From positions 1 to 11,539 of the forward strand of contig CAZXXS010000047.1 in NCBI GenBank assembly GCA_964644845.1: DNA of 11,539 nt, written 5' to 3'. How positions within the stretch are numbered: the first letter of the stretch is position 1; each line of letters starts with the position of its first letter. The position numbers were made by a program, and so were the translations under genes. Origin of the DNA: Geothermovivens sp964644845. Its GTDB lineage: Bacteria; Zhuqueibacterota; Zhuqueibacteria; Oleimicrobiales; Geothermoviventaceae. The notes under the pieces were generated by a model. It searched no databases. It saw nothing but the letters and a program-made list of their open reading frames with translations, and was not told the DNA's origin. Of the stretch, positions 4,987 to 11,539 are shown one piece after another.

Positions 4987-6393
4987 TCACCTACCTCCAC
5001 ATCCGACACAAGGCGTGTCTTCTCGTTTTGGCACCCGGATGTCCAGTTCCGCCAACTTCCGGTAAAGCGAAGACTGGCTTAGTCCCAACGCTTTCGCTGC
5101 ACGCAACTTGTCGAAACCGAACCGCTCCAGAGCCCGGTAGATGTACTGCCTTTCGAAATCGCGCACCGCCTCCTTAAGTGTTGCGCCCTGGTCCACGGCT
5201 TCAGCGCCAGCACCGGGCGAAAGATTCGGCGGCAAGTGGTAGGGACGAATCCATTCCTCGTCGCAGAGGATCATCGCCCGCTCGATCACGTTCTCCAGCT
5301 CGCGGATGTTTCCCTTCCAGGTGTAGTTCAACAAGATCTCCATCGTCTCGTCATCCACACCCTGCACGTTTTTCCGGAACGTTCGATTGTGACGTTCGAT
5401 GAAGAAATCCACCAGCAAAGGGATGTCCTCTTTCCGGTCGCGCAACGGGGGCAGTTCCACGTTCACGACGTTGAGCCGGTAGTAAAGATCTTCGCGAAAA
5501 CGCCCGGCTTCCACCTCCTTCGCCAGGTCGCGGTTGGACGCCGCAAGGATGCGCACATCCACCCGTACCGGACGTGTACCACCCACAGGCAAAAACTCTT
5601 TTTCCTCGATGGCCCGTAACAGACGGACCTGCAAGTTCAGCGGGATGGTACACACTTCGTCCAGGAAAAGCGTACCACCGTCGGCCACCTTGAAGAGGCC
5701 TTCCTTGTCGCGCGTAGCCCCCGTGAACGCGCCGCGAACATGCCCAAAGAGTTCGCTTTCGATCAGATTCTCGGGGATGGCGCCGCAATTGATGGCAATG
5801 AACTGTTTGTCCGCCCGTTCGCTGTACTGGTGGATCATCCGGGCCACCAGCTCCTTACCAGTGCCGCTCTCACCCGTGATCAGCACAGTGGTGTTGATCG
5901 GGGCCACGCGCCGCACCATCTGGAGAACGTGGCGAATGGCCGCGCTCTTGCCGACAATCGTGCCTTTAGGCCGAACCGTCTCGAGCTGCTTGCGCAAAAT
6001 CCGGTTCTCCCGGGCCAGCGCCTGTTTCTCAAGGGCCTTCTGGATCGTTTTCAGCAGAACCGCTCGCCGAAACGGCTTGGTGATGAAGTCGTAAGCGCCC
6101 TCCTTCATCGCCTCCACAGCCGACTCTACCGTGCCGTAGGCGGTGAGCATCACCACTTCGGTTTCTGGCCACTGCTTTTTGATCTCACGTAGCAGTGAAT
6201 GGCCACTCATCCCGGGCATGCGCAAATCCGTCAGCACTACGTCCACAGCCTCTTCGCCCAGGATCTCCAGCGCCGCTGTAGCTCGCTCAGCCGTAAGCAC
6301 ACGGTAGCCTTCTTTGCTCAGCACTTTCTCTAATGAAGCGAGCAAATCCTTTTCGTCGTCGACAACGAGAACTGTCTTGGTGTCAGTGCTCAC
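4987..6393 (-). CDS. NtrC-family sigma54-dependent response regulator
   Basis: A 468-residue transcription activator with the three classic parts. The receiver (about 5-120) has Asp12-Asp13, phospho-acceptor Asp56 (LTDLRMPG), Thr84 and Lys106 (TKPF). The AAA+ sigma54-interaction domain (about 144-370) has Walker A GESGTGKE at 174-181, the sigma54-contacting GAFTGA loop at 221-226, Walker B TLFLDEV at 241-247, and FREDLYYRLNV near 299-309 with the arginine region. A Fis-type helix-turn-helix occupies about 405-452 (RAAKALGLSQSSLYRKL). All motifs needed to activate sigma54 polymerase are intact. The start is a GTG at 6393 within GTGA, overlapping the kinase stop by 4 bases, with GGAG 8 bases upstream; an upstream in-frame extension to 6636 would lie antisense-free inside the kinase gene but has no family resemblance. 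The overlap implies translational coupling with the kinase. The tail after the helix-turn-helix ends in a PCVGCG cysteine pair (Cys462, Cys465), unusual for the family. The target genes are unknown. Confidence 0.96.
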   Translation of the reverse strand: MSTDTKTVLVVDDEKDLLASLEKVLSKEGYRVLTAERATAALEILGEEAVDVVLTDLRMPGMSGHSLLREIKKQWPETEVVMLTAYGTVESAVEAMKEGAYDFITKPFRRAVLLKTIQKALEKQALARENRILRKQLETVRPKGTIVGKSAAIRHVLQMVRRVAPINTTVLITGESGTGKELVARMIHQYSERADKQFIAINCGAIPENLIESELFGHVRGAFTGATRDKEGLFKVADGGTLFLDEVCTIPLNLQVRLLRAIEEKEFLPVGGTRPVRVDVRILAASNRDLAKEVEAGRFREDLYYRLNVVNVELPPLRDRKEDIPLLVDFFIERHNRTFRKNVQGVDDETMEILLNYTWKGNIRELENVIERAMILCDEEWIRPYHLPPNLSPGAGAEAVDQGATLKEAVRDFERQYIYRALERFGFDKLRAAKALGLSQSSLYRKLAELDIRVPKREDTPCVGCGGR

Positions 6394-8324
6394 CGTTCCA
6401 GCTCCGTTCGAATGGGCAGACGAATGACGCACTCCGCCCCGTGTCCATCGGGCACATTTCGGCAGGTGATGTCCCCACCGTGCTCCCGGACGATTTGCCT
6501 CGCGATCGAAAGTCCGAGCCCGGTACCGAAGTCTTTCGTCGTGTGAAACGGGTCGAAAATGCGCGACAACTCTTCCGGAGGGATTCCCGAGCCCGTGTCG
6601 CGAACCGCTACAAACGCACTGTCGCCTTCCCGCCAAGTTCGCAGCGTGAGATCCCCTCCGCCTGGCATGGCTTCGATTGCGTTGCGAACGAGATTCAAAA
6701 GTGCGCGCCGGACCTGACTTGCATCCAGTAGCTGCTCTGGCAGCGTCTCCTCCAATTCAAGATGAAGCGAAATCTTCTTGGAATGCAGCTCCTGCTCGAC
6801 GAACTCGCACAGCTCACGCACAACGTCGTTGAGGTTAGCTTTTTCCAGACGAAGTTCGGGCATGCGCGAAAACTGTAAGTACTCCTCGGTGAGAAACGTC
6901 AGCCGGTCCACTTCGGAAGAAATGGCCTGGAGCAAGGCGTTCGCTTCACTGTTGTGGCGCCCATCCAGAGTCGCAATTTCGTCGCCAAGTAACTCAACGT
7001 TGAGACTAATGGAGGACAAGGGGTTCCGAATTTCGTGTGCAACCCGGGCTGCCAGGCGCCCCACCGCCGCCAAACGCTCGGCCTGAATGATCTGTTTTTC
7101 CAGCTTCTTTCGCTCACTCACGTCGCGCACAATCACGGAACTACCAATCACACGCCCGCGACGGTCACGGAGCACCGTCCACGTGAGATCCACATGAACC
7201 ACGCGGCCGTCCTTGGCCCGGCGAGCTGTCTCCACATTACGAGCAAAACCACGCTCCCGAACCTGCTGGCGAATTCGCGCTAAAGCATCTTCGTCCTGAG
7301 GCTCCGCCGGCTGCAGCACACTCAGGGGTTTGCCCAGCACTTCGTCGGCCTCGTAACCAAAAATCTTCTCAGCACCTCGATTCCAGGAGACGATTCGATC
7401 CTCGGTGTCGAGGCCAATGATGGCGTCGGCAGAGCCGGAAGTCACTGCCGTCAAAAACTCCTGCTGCTTGTCCAGCTCAGCCTCCAGCTCGCGCAGGTCG
7501 GTGATGTCCTGCACAAGCTCCAGCACCTGTTGCACTTCGCCGCGCTCATCCCGAATTGGCGTCGACGTAATCTGGTAAGTTCGCAGCGTACCATCCAGAT
7601 CGCGAACTTCCTGCAGTGCTCTCTCTAAGCCACCCGTTTCGAAACAGCGCCGCGTGGGGCACTGCGGACACCCGACGCCTTTGTGCCAGTAGAGATTTCG
7701 ACAAGTGAGCTCCAGCGGTTCAACCTCGTCTCCCAGCATCTCCAGAACCGTGCGGTTTGCCCACACCACACTCAGGTTGCGGTCGAAAAGCGCGATCCCA
7801 GCACCGATGGCGCTCATGATGCCGTCCAGTTTCGCCTTTTCGGCTTTCAGCCTTTCCAAAAAGCGGCGCTCTTCCTCGGCTCGCACAAGTTCTCGACTCC
7901 GCTTCTCCGCTTCCCGAATCTGCATGCCCTGGTAGAGGTCAGAGTACTGGTAGAGCGTGCGGTGGAAAGGCTCTTCAATCGCCCGCAAGGCGTCCAGCGT
8001 GCGCCGGGGATCCTTTGCGTACTCGATTTCAATGAAGTTGGAAACCACTGTTTTGCCAATCAGGAAAGCACGCTGAATGTTGGAGAGTGAAAAACGGAGA
8101 CTCATGCGCATCGGAGCGATCTCGCGCATGAAACGGGTAAGCGAGGAGTAGTCATCGCGGTCAAGCACGTCGATGAGACCGTCCAGGTGCGCCCCCGTCG
8201 TGCGCCGCAATTCTTCGAGCGGTCTCTTGCGGTATTCCGGGATGGAAGCTTTGATGCGGCGAGCCCAGGTTTCGACGATGCGTTCTCTGTTCTTGCGGAT
8301 CAGTTCGGCTAAGGCACGGTCCAT
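6390..8324 (-). CDS. Soluble PAS-containing sensor histidine kinase (NtrB-like), with RsbRD_N-like N-terminus
   Basis: A 644-residue kinase and the partner of the overlapping NtrC-type regulator. Residues 1-125 resemble the RsbRD_N-like helical sensor domain (RKNRERIVETWARRI, AHLDGLIDVL). A charged coiled coil follows (about 135-168), then PAS 1 (about 165-275), which carries cysteines 208, 219, 222 and 227 in a C-x10-C-x2-C-x4-C cluster. PAS 2 is at about 287-405 (DAIIGLDTEDRIVSWNRGAE). The dimerisation helix has phospho-acceptor His430 (VAHEIRNPL). The ATPase domain has the N box LVRNAIEAM (Asn548), G1 DTGSGI (Asp576), F box DPFHTTK and G2 GTGLGLS (600-606). There is no membrane segment or signal peptide, so the signal is cytoplasmic. 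I chose the ATG at 8324: AGGGAG lies 5 bases upstream, and a likely promoter starts transcription near 8345, which excludes the TTG at 8351. The first gene of a two-gene operon, divergent from the mannosidase. The ligand is unknown; redox or metal sensing through the cysteines is inference. Confidence 0.95.
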   Translation of the reverse strand: MDRALAELIRKNRERIVETWARRIKASIPEYRKRPLEELRRTTGAHLDGLIDVLDRDDYSSLTRFMREIAPMRMSLRFSLSNIQRAFLIGKTVVSNFIEIEYAKDPRRTLDALRAIEEPFHRTLYQYSDLYQGMQIREAEKRSRELVRAEEERRFLERLKAEKAKLDGIMSAIGAGIALFDRNLSVVWANRTVLEMLGDEVEPLELTCRNLYWHKGVGCPQCPTRRCFETGGLERALQEVRDLDGTLRTYQITSTPIRDERGEVQQVLELVQDITDLRELEAELDKQQEFLTAVTSGSADAIIGLDTEDRIVSWNRGAEKIFGYEADEVLGKPLSVLQPAEPQDEDALARIRQQVRERGFARNVETARRAKDGRVVHVDLTWTVLRDRRGRVIGSSVIVRDVSERKKLEKQIIQAERLAAVGRLAARVAHEIRNPLSSISLNVELLGDEIATLDGRHNSEANALLQAISSEVDRLTFLTEEYLQFSRMPELRLEKANLNDVVRELCEFVEQELHSKKISLHLELEETLPEQLLDASQVRRALLNLVRNAIEAMPGGGDLTLRTWREGDSAFVAVRDTGSGIPPEELSRIFDPFHTTKDFGTGLGLSIARQIVREHGGDITCRNVPDGHGAECVIRLPIRTELER

Positions 8325-8350
8325 CGGCACTCCCTGTAAGTACCCGCGCA

Positions 8351-8379
8351 AAGATAGGCCTGGGCACCCTCAAAAGCAA
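8351..8379 (-). promoter_or_regulatory. Candidate promoter of the kinase/regulator operon
   Basis: On the minus strand TTGCTT (8379-8374) and TATCTT (8356-8351) are 17 bases apart, matching the sigma70 hexamers at three and four of six positions. Initiation would fall near 8345, about 20 bases before the ATG at 8324, leaving room for the AGGGAG ribosome site. The -10 region also reads TATCTTTG, which fits the TAnnTTTG element of Bacteroidota promoters. This is a weak match either way. Confidence 0.45.
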
Positions 8380-8869
8380 GCTGATTTTGGACGGAAAATC
8401 TCTCGCTTTCTTGAAAACACGCGAGACGCCCGTGAAACCAATCGCGGGTAAGTGCGAACGGGGACGAGCCCTCTCGCACCTCCTCAGCTCAGCCCGAAGG
8501 GAAAAGCTGCTGCGGGAACCAAACAGCAAGTACAAACAAATGCCCAAGTACTCGTGGTTCGGCAGGCAGAACCCGGGAACTCTCTCGGTCCATTACTTGA
8601 CCAAAGTGTACCCGCCTCTCTCTTCTGGCTCCCTCCTGCTGCGCCCGTGCGAAAACGTCGTTCCGGGGTCAGGTGGTGCTGTGAACGTCCGCGCTGAGAG
8701 CCCACATGTCGGTTACGGCAGGATCAGGTCGTGACTTTGAGATGCGACGATGCCCCGGCGAAAAACACGAAATCCACCCATTTGGCTCCACTTGTCTTTG
8801 TCGACTGTGATTTGTAAGTTCGACCCGGTGCCCTTGGGGTTTCGAGCCAGGCTTCACGGAGGAGAAAAC
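8380..8869. other. Divergent intergenic region before the mannosidase gene
   Basis: About 490 bases hold no gene I can support. Short open frames here lack ribosome sites and recognisable character, and the plus-strand frame from 8750 simply runs into the mannosidase. I looked for control sites. TTGTCT and TAAGTT near 8791-8819 have 17-base spacing but a poor -10 match. TGGCTCCACTTG near 8782 resembles a sigma54 element, but its two halves are two bases out of register. No riboswitch, attenuator or tRNA is apparent. Confidence 0.4.
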
Positions 8870-11530
8870 ATGTCGCCAAGATCAGCCCGTTCCATCATTC
8901 TGGCTGTTGTCCTGTTCGCAGCCGCCGGGACACCTTGCGTCCCGAAAATCTCCGACGCGAGCGAGCCGTTCAGGATCTACGCTTTTGGCCACAGCCACAT
9001 GGACCCCGCCTGGCGCTGGCGGTGGTGGGAAGGACAGGATTTCGTTCTGGACACATTTGGCCAGGCTGTGGCCTTCATGCAGGAGCTGCCCGACTTTCAC
9101 TACGCGCAAAGTCAGGCAGCCCTGTACGCTTACGTTGAAGAAAAGCAGCCAGAGCTCTTTGAACAGGTGCGGGAGTTTGTAGGCAAAGGTCAGTGGCAGA
9201 TCGTAGGTGGTTCGTGGGTAGAGAACGACGCGAACCTGCCTTCCGGCGAGGCTCTGGTCCGCCAATTCCTCGTCGGCCAGCGGTACTTTCGGGAAAAATT
9301 CGGCGTAGAAGCCGAGACCGGTTGGGAACCCGACTGTTTCGGACACACTTGGTCCCTGCCACAAATTCTGCGCAAGAGCCACATCCAGCGGTACGTGATG
9401 CTGCGAGGCGGCAAGGGGCACCCCACGTTCACCTGGCAGGGCCCAGACGGAACCAGAATCCCAACTGCCGACCTTGGCGCGGTTTTGCCCGCTCTCGACG
9501 ACGCCTTCGAAGATTTTCAGCGCCTCGGACTTGAGGCTACTGCGCGTAAGATGGTCAACCGGCTCCAGGCTTGGGGGCTTGTGTCGGTTATCTTACCGTT
9601 CGGTGTTGGGGACCACGGCGGGGGGCCAACGCGCGAGATGATTTTTGGCCTCCGTGCTGTTGGCAAGCTGCCCTTCGTGGGTGTTCGCTTCTCCGCCCCC
9701 GATTCAGCCGTGGCCACCTACCTGCGAGAAAACAAGGTCAGCACAGTCGTCCGCGACGAGCTGAACTACGACGAAGGCTTCACCCCCGACAAACCCGTCC
9801 ATTTCGTCTTCCAGGGTTGCTACTCGTCCCACATGCGGATGAAACAGCGCAACTACCGCGACGTTGCGCTTCTTACCACGGCTGAGAAACTCGGGGCTCT
9901 GGCCGAAGTGCTGACCAGCTACAAGACGCCCGTTGACAGCCTGGATGCAGCGTGGAAGATTGTTCTCTTCAACCAATTCCACGATCTCCTGCCCGGCACC
10001 GCCATCCACCGAGCCTTCGAGGATGCGCACCGAAACTACGACCGCGCCGAACGCACCATCCTTCAGGCTCTGAACGCAGCCCTGGACAGTCTGACACAAA
10101 CGGCGAGCTACCCAGAGGAGGGCTACCCGTTAGCCGTGTTCAACGCCCTTGGACATCCGCGAACGGACGTGACGAGTGTTATCCTGGACTTTGCCCGGAT
10201 TCCAGCGCGAATTGTCCTAACGGACGCCCAGGGCGACACAACACCCGGCCAAATTCTCGAAGGCATGAAGGTCTACGAGCAGTTCTGGCGTCTCCGAGTC
10301 GGATTTGTAGCTCACGACGTGCCAGCCGTTGGCTACAAGACCTTCGCCGTGCGTGCCTTCGACGGCGAAGGGCGCGAGCTGCCGGTTCTGGATGTCCTGC
10401 GCGAGCCCACCCTTGCTGCCTGGCACCCCGAAGTCTTCGACGCCCACACCTACTGGAAACCAGGGTCACAACTTGTTCACTCCGGTCTGGACACAACCCA
10501 GGGCGGGGATCTCCTGCTGAGCACAGCACCGTTACGGGTGGAGCTCGATCCTGAAACCGGGGGCATTATTCACTTGCAGGATGAACACGAACGCGACTAC
10601 GCCCTGGCAGGCGAACCCATGGCCAGGCTTCAGCTCGTGGGCGACGACGCTGGTGGCTACACGGCGTGGAAGATGCGGCTTACCGGGTTCGACACCGTCC
10701 TGGTACCGTCCCGCAACCCCCAACTCCTCAGCCGTGGTCCCGTTTGCACAAAAGTCCGTGTGCCTTACGCTTTCCGAAACAGTCGCTTCTTCGTGGACAT
10801 CACGGTTTACAACAAACTCCCCAGGGTTGACGTGGACGTACACAGCTACTGGCGCGAGCGCCTCAAGACCCTCAAAGCTGTGTTTCCTCTGGCTGTGCAA
10901 GCCGGCATGCACACACGGTCGATTCCGTTCGCCGCAATCCAACGGCCAAACGACGGTGTCGAAGAACCTGCCCAGCGCTGGATCGACGTCACCGGCCCAG
11001 GCGGTGGCGTTGCCATCCTGAACCGAAACAATCCAGGGCACGACGTGAAAGGACACACCGTCCGCGTGACGGTCTTACGCAGCCCAATTGACCCGGATCC
11101 TGTGGCCGACGTCGGCGAACACCACGCCCGACTGTCCATTTACCCGCACGGCGGCAATTTGATCACAGCGGACCCGCAAGGTGTTGCGCTGCAGATTTCC
11201 AACCCGTTACTCGCGCGCGTACCTCGACGGCAGGGAGCCCCCGGAAAACACGAGCCCCAGACCGGGTTAGTCGAGCTCGAGGAACCCGGAGTCACGCTCG
11301 CTGCGCTCAAACACGCAGCAGACGGCGACAGCTGGATCCTGCGTCTTGTGGAACGCACCGGACAACCACATCAGCGCGTCGTGGTGAAATTCGCACGTCC
11401 ACTGACCAAAGCGCGCGAAGTAGATCTGATCGAGGATTCTGTGGCACCCGTACGCACCTCAGGCCGTCAGTTGACGACAACACTACAGCCCTACGAAATC
11501 CGGACATTTCGCATCAGCTGGGCCGAGTGA
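8870..11530 (+). CDS. Exported GH38-family alpha-mannosidase
   Basis: An 886-residue glycoside hydrolase family 38 enzyme; the family hydrolyses alpha-mannosidic links with retention, using a zinc ion and an aspartate nucleophile. A signal peptide is visible: basic MSPRSAR, a hydrophobic stretch 9-20, then small residues. Cys23 does not sit in a proper lipobox, so cleavage by signal peptidase I is more likely. The catalytic domain opens with HSHMDPAW at 41-48 (His43 and Asp45 as zinc ligands). It continues with GWEPDCFGH at 151-159 (Asp155 as nucleophile and ligand) and closes with NQFHDLLPGT at 368-377 (His371 as ligand, Asp372). All four metal and catalytic positions are kept. The rest is the usual helical bundle and long beta-sandwich C-terminal half, ending in PYEIRTFRISW, and the length is normal. 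The ATG at 8870 follows GGAGGAG by 5 bases; the open frame upstream to 8750 has no signal-peptide logic. It should act in the periplasm or outside the cell on mannose-rich glycans. Specificity is not certain, since the family covers several mannosidic linkages. It is divergent from the kinase operon, with 9 bases left after its stop. Confidence 0.93.
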   Translation: MSPRSARSIILAVVLFAAAGTPCVPKISDASEPFRIYAFGHSHMDPAWRWRWWEGQDFVLDTFGQAVAFMQELPDFHYAQSQAALYAYVEEKQPELFEQVREFVGKGQWQIVGGSWVENDANLPSGEALVRQFLVGQRYFREKFGVEAETGWEPDCFGHTWSLPQILRKSHIQRYVMLRGGKGHPTFTWQGPDGTRIPTADLGAVLPALDDAFEDFQRLGLEATARKMVNRLQAWGLVSVILPFGVGDHGGGPTREMIFGLRAVGKLPFVGVRFSAPDSAVATYLRENKVSTVVRDELNYDEGFTPDKPVHFVFQGCYSSHMRMKQRNYRDVALLTTAEKLGALAEVLTSYKTPVDSLDAAWKIVLFNQFHDLLPGTAIHRAFEDAHRNYDRAERTILQALNAALDSLTQTASYPEEGYPLAVFNALGHPRTDVTSVILDFARIPARIVLTDAQGDTTPGQILEGMKVYEQFWRLRVGFVAHDVPAVGYKTFAVRAFDGEGRELPVLDVLREPTLAAWHPEVFDAHTYWKPGSQLVHSGLDTTQGGDLLLSTAPLRVELDPETGGIIHLQDEHERDYALAGEPMARLQLVGDDAGGYTAWKMRLTGFDTVLVPSRNPQLLSRGPVCTKVRVPYAFRNSRFFVDITVYNKLPRVDVDVHSYWRERLKTLKAVFPLAVQAGMHTRSIPFAAIQRPNDGVEEPAQRWIDVTGPGGGVAILNRNNPGHDVKGHTVRVTVLRSPIDPDPVADVGEHHARLSIYPHGGNLITADPQGVALQISNPLLARVPRRQGAPGKHEPQTGLVELEEPGVTLAALKHAADGDSWILRLVERTGQPHQRVVVKFARPLTKAREVDLIEDSVAPVRTSGRQLTTTLQPYEIRTFRISWAE

Positions 11531-11539
11531 CAATCTCGT

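Noticed and set aside
6394..6636. An 81-residue N-terminal extension of the NtrC-type regulator
   Set aside because: It lies inside the kinase gene in another frame. The GTG at 6393 with GGAG upstream starts right at the receiver domain.
8750..8869. A 40-residue extension of the mannosidase
   Set aside because: It lacks a ribosome site and would bury the signal peptide. The ATG at 8870 has GGAGGAG five bases upstream.
8882..9421. A 179-codon minus-strand open frame antisense to the mannosidase
   Set aside because: The plus-strand frame carries the GH38 signal peptide and catalytic motifs. The antisense frame reflects codon bias only.

Overview
The window is a piece of bacterial chromosome, with GC content in the high fifties by eye. 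It holds six intact genes and one coiled-coil gene that looks frame-broken. The first six lie on the minus strand; the last, a secreted glycosidase, is on the plus strand. Clean Shine-Dalgarno sequences, a sigma70-type promoter, rho-independent terminators and a complete NtrC-class two-component pair point to a Gram-negative-like bacterium. I cannot place it in a phylum; a deep-branching or uncultured lineage is possible but is only a guess. I see no phage, IS element, CRISPR array, tRNA or rRNA.

Layout. 1-246 is non-coding sequence downstream of the first gene. 247-1449 (-) is a PLP-dependent transsulfuration-family enzyme of the methionine gamma-lyase / cystathionine gamma-lyase type. 1446-2377 (-) holds a heptad-repeat coiled-coil gene with a very good promoter (2419-2447). 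Its reading frame breaks near 1843 and again near 1815, and the repeat pattern continues in another frame. 2491-2519 is a strong terminator for the next gene, a hexameric-type glutamate dehydrogenase at 2545-3792 (-), which has a small palindrome in its leader. 3917-3943 is a probable terminator for a stand-alone receiver protein at 4111-4515 (-). 4987-8324 (-) is a two-gene operon: a soluble PAS-PAS histidine kinase, followed with a 4-base overlap by a sigma54-dependent NtrC-family response regulator. 8325-8869 is the divergent intergenic region. 8870-11530 (+) is an exported GH38 alpha-mannosidase-family enzyme, complete within the window.

How the genes may work together. The kinase and the NtrC-type regulator clearly form one signalling unit. 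The kinase has no membrane segments, so it should sense a cytoplasmic signal. The candidates are an N-terminal RsbRD_N-like helical domain and a PAS domain with four clustered cysteines. The orphan receiver lies 472 bases downstream on the same strand and could share the phosphate flow, but the sequence does not prove this. Glutamate dehydrogenase and the PLP lyase are amino-acid nitrogen and sulfur metabolism genes. Each appears to be its own transcription unit, and no sigma54 promoter convincingly links them to the regulator. The mannosidase is divergently transcribed from the kinase, so the shared upstream region is where co-regulation would act.

The items most worth a second look are the frame-slipped coiled-coil gene, the four-cysteine PAS domain joined to an RsbRD_N-like domain, and the cysteine pair at the very end of the NtrC-type regulator. 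I did not find clear evidence of a wholly new multi-gene system.
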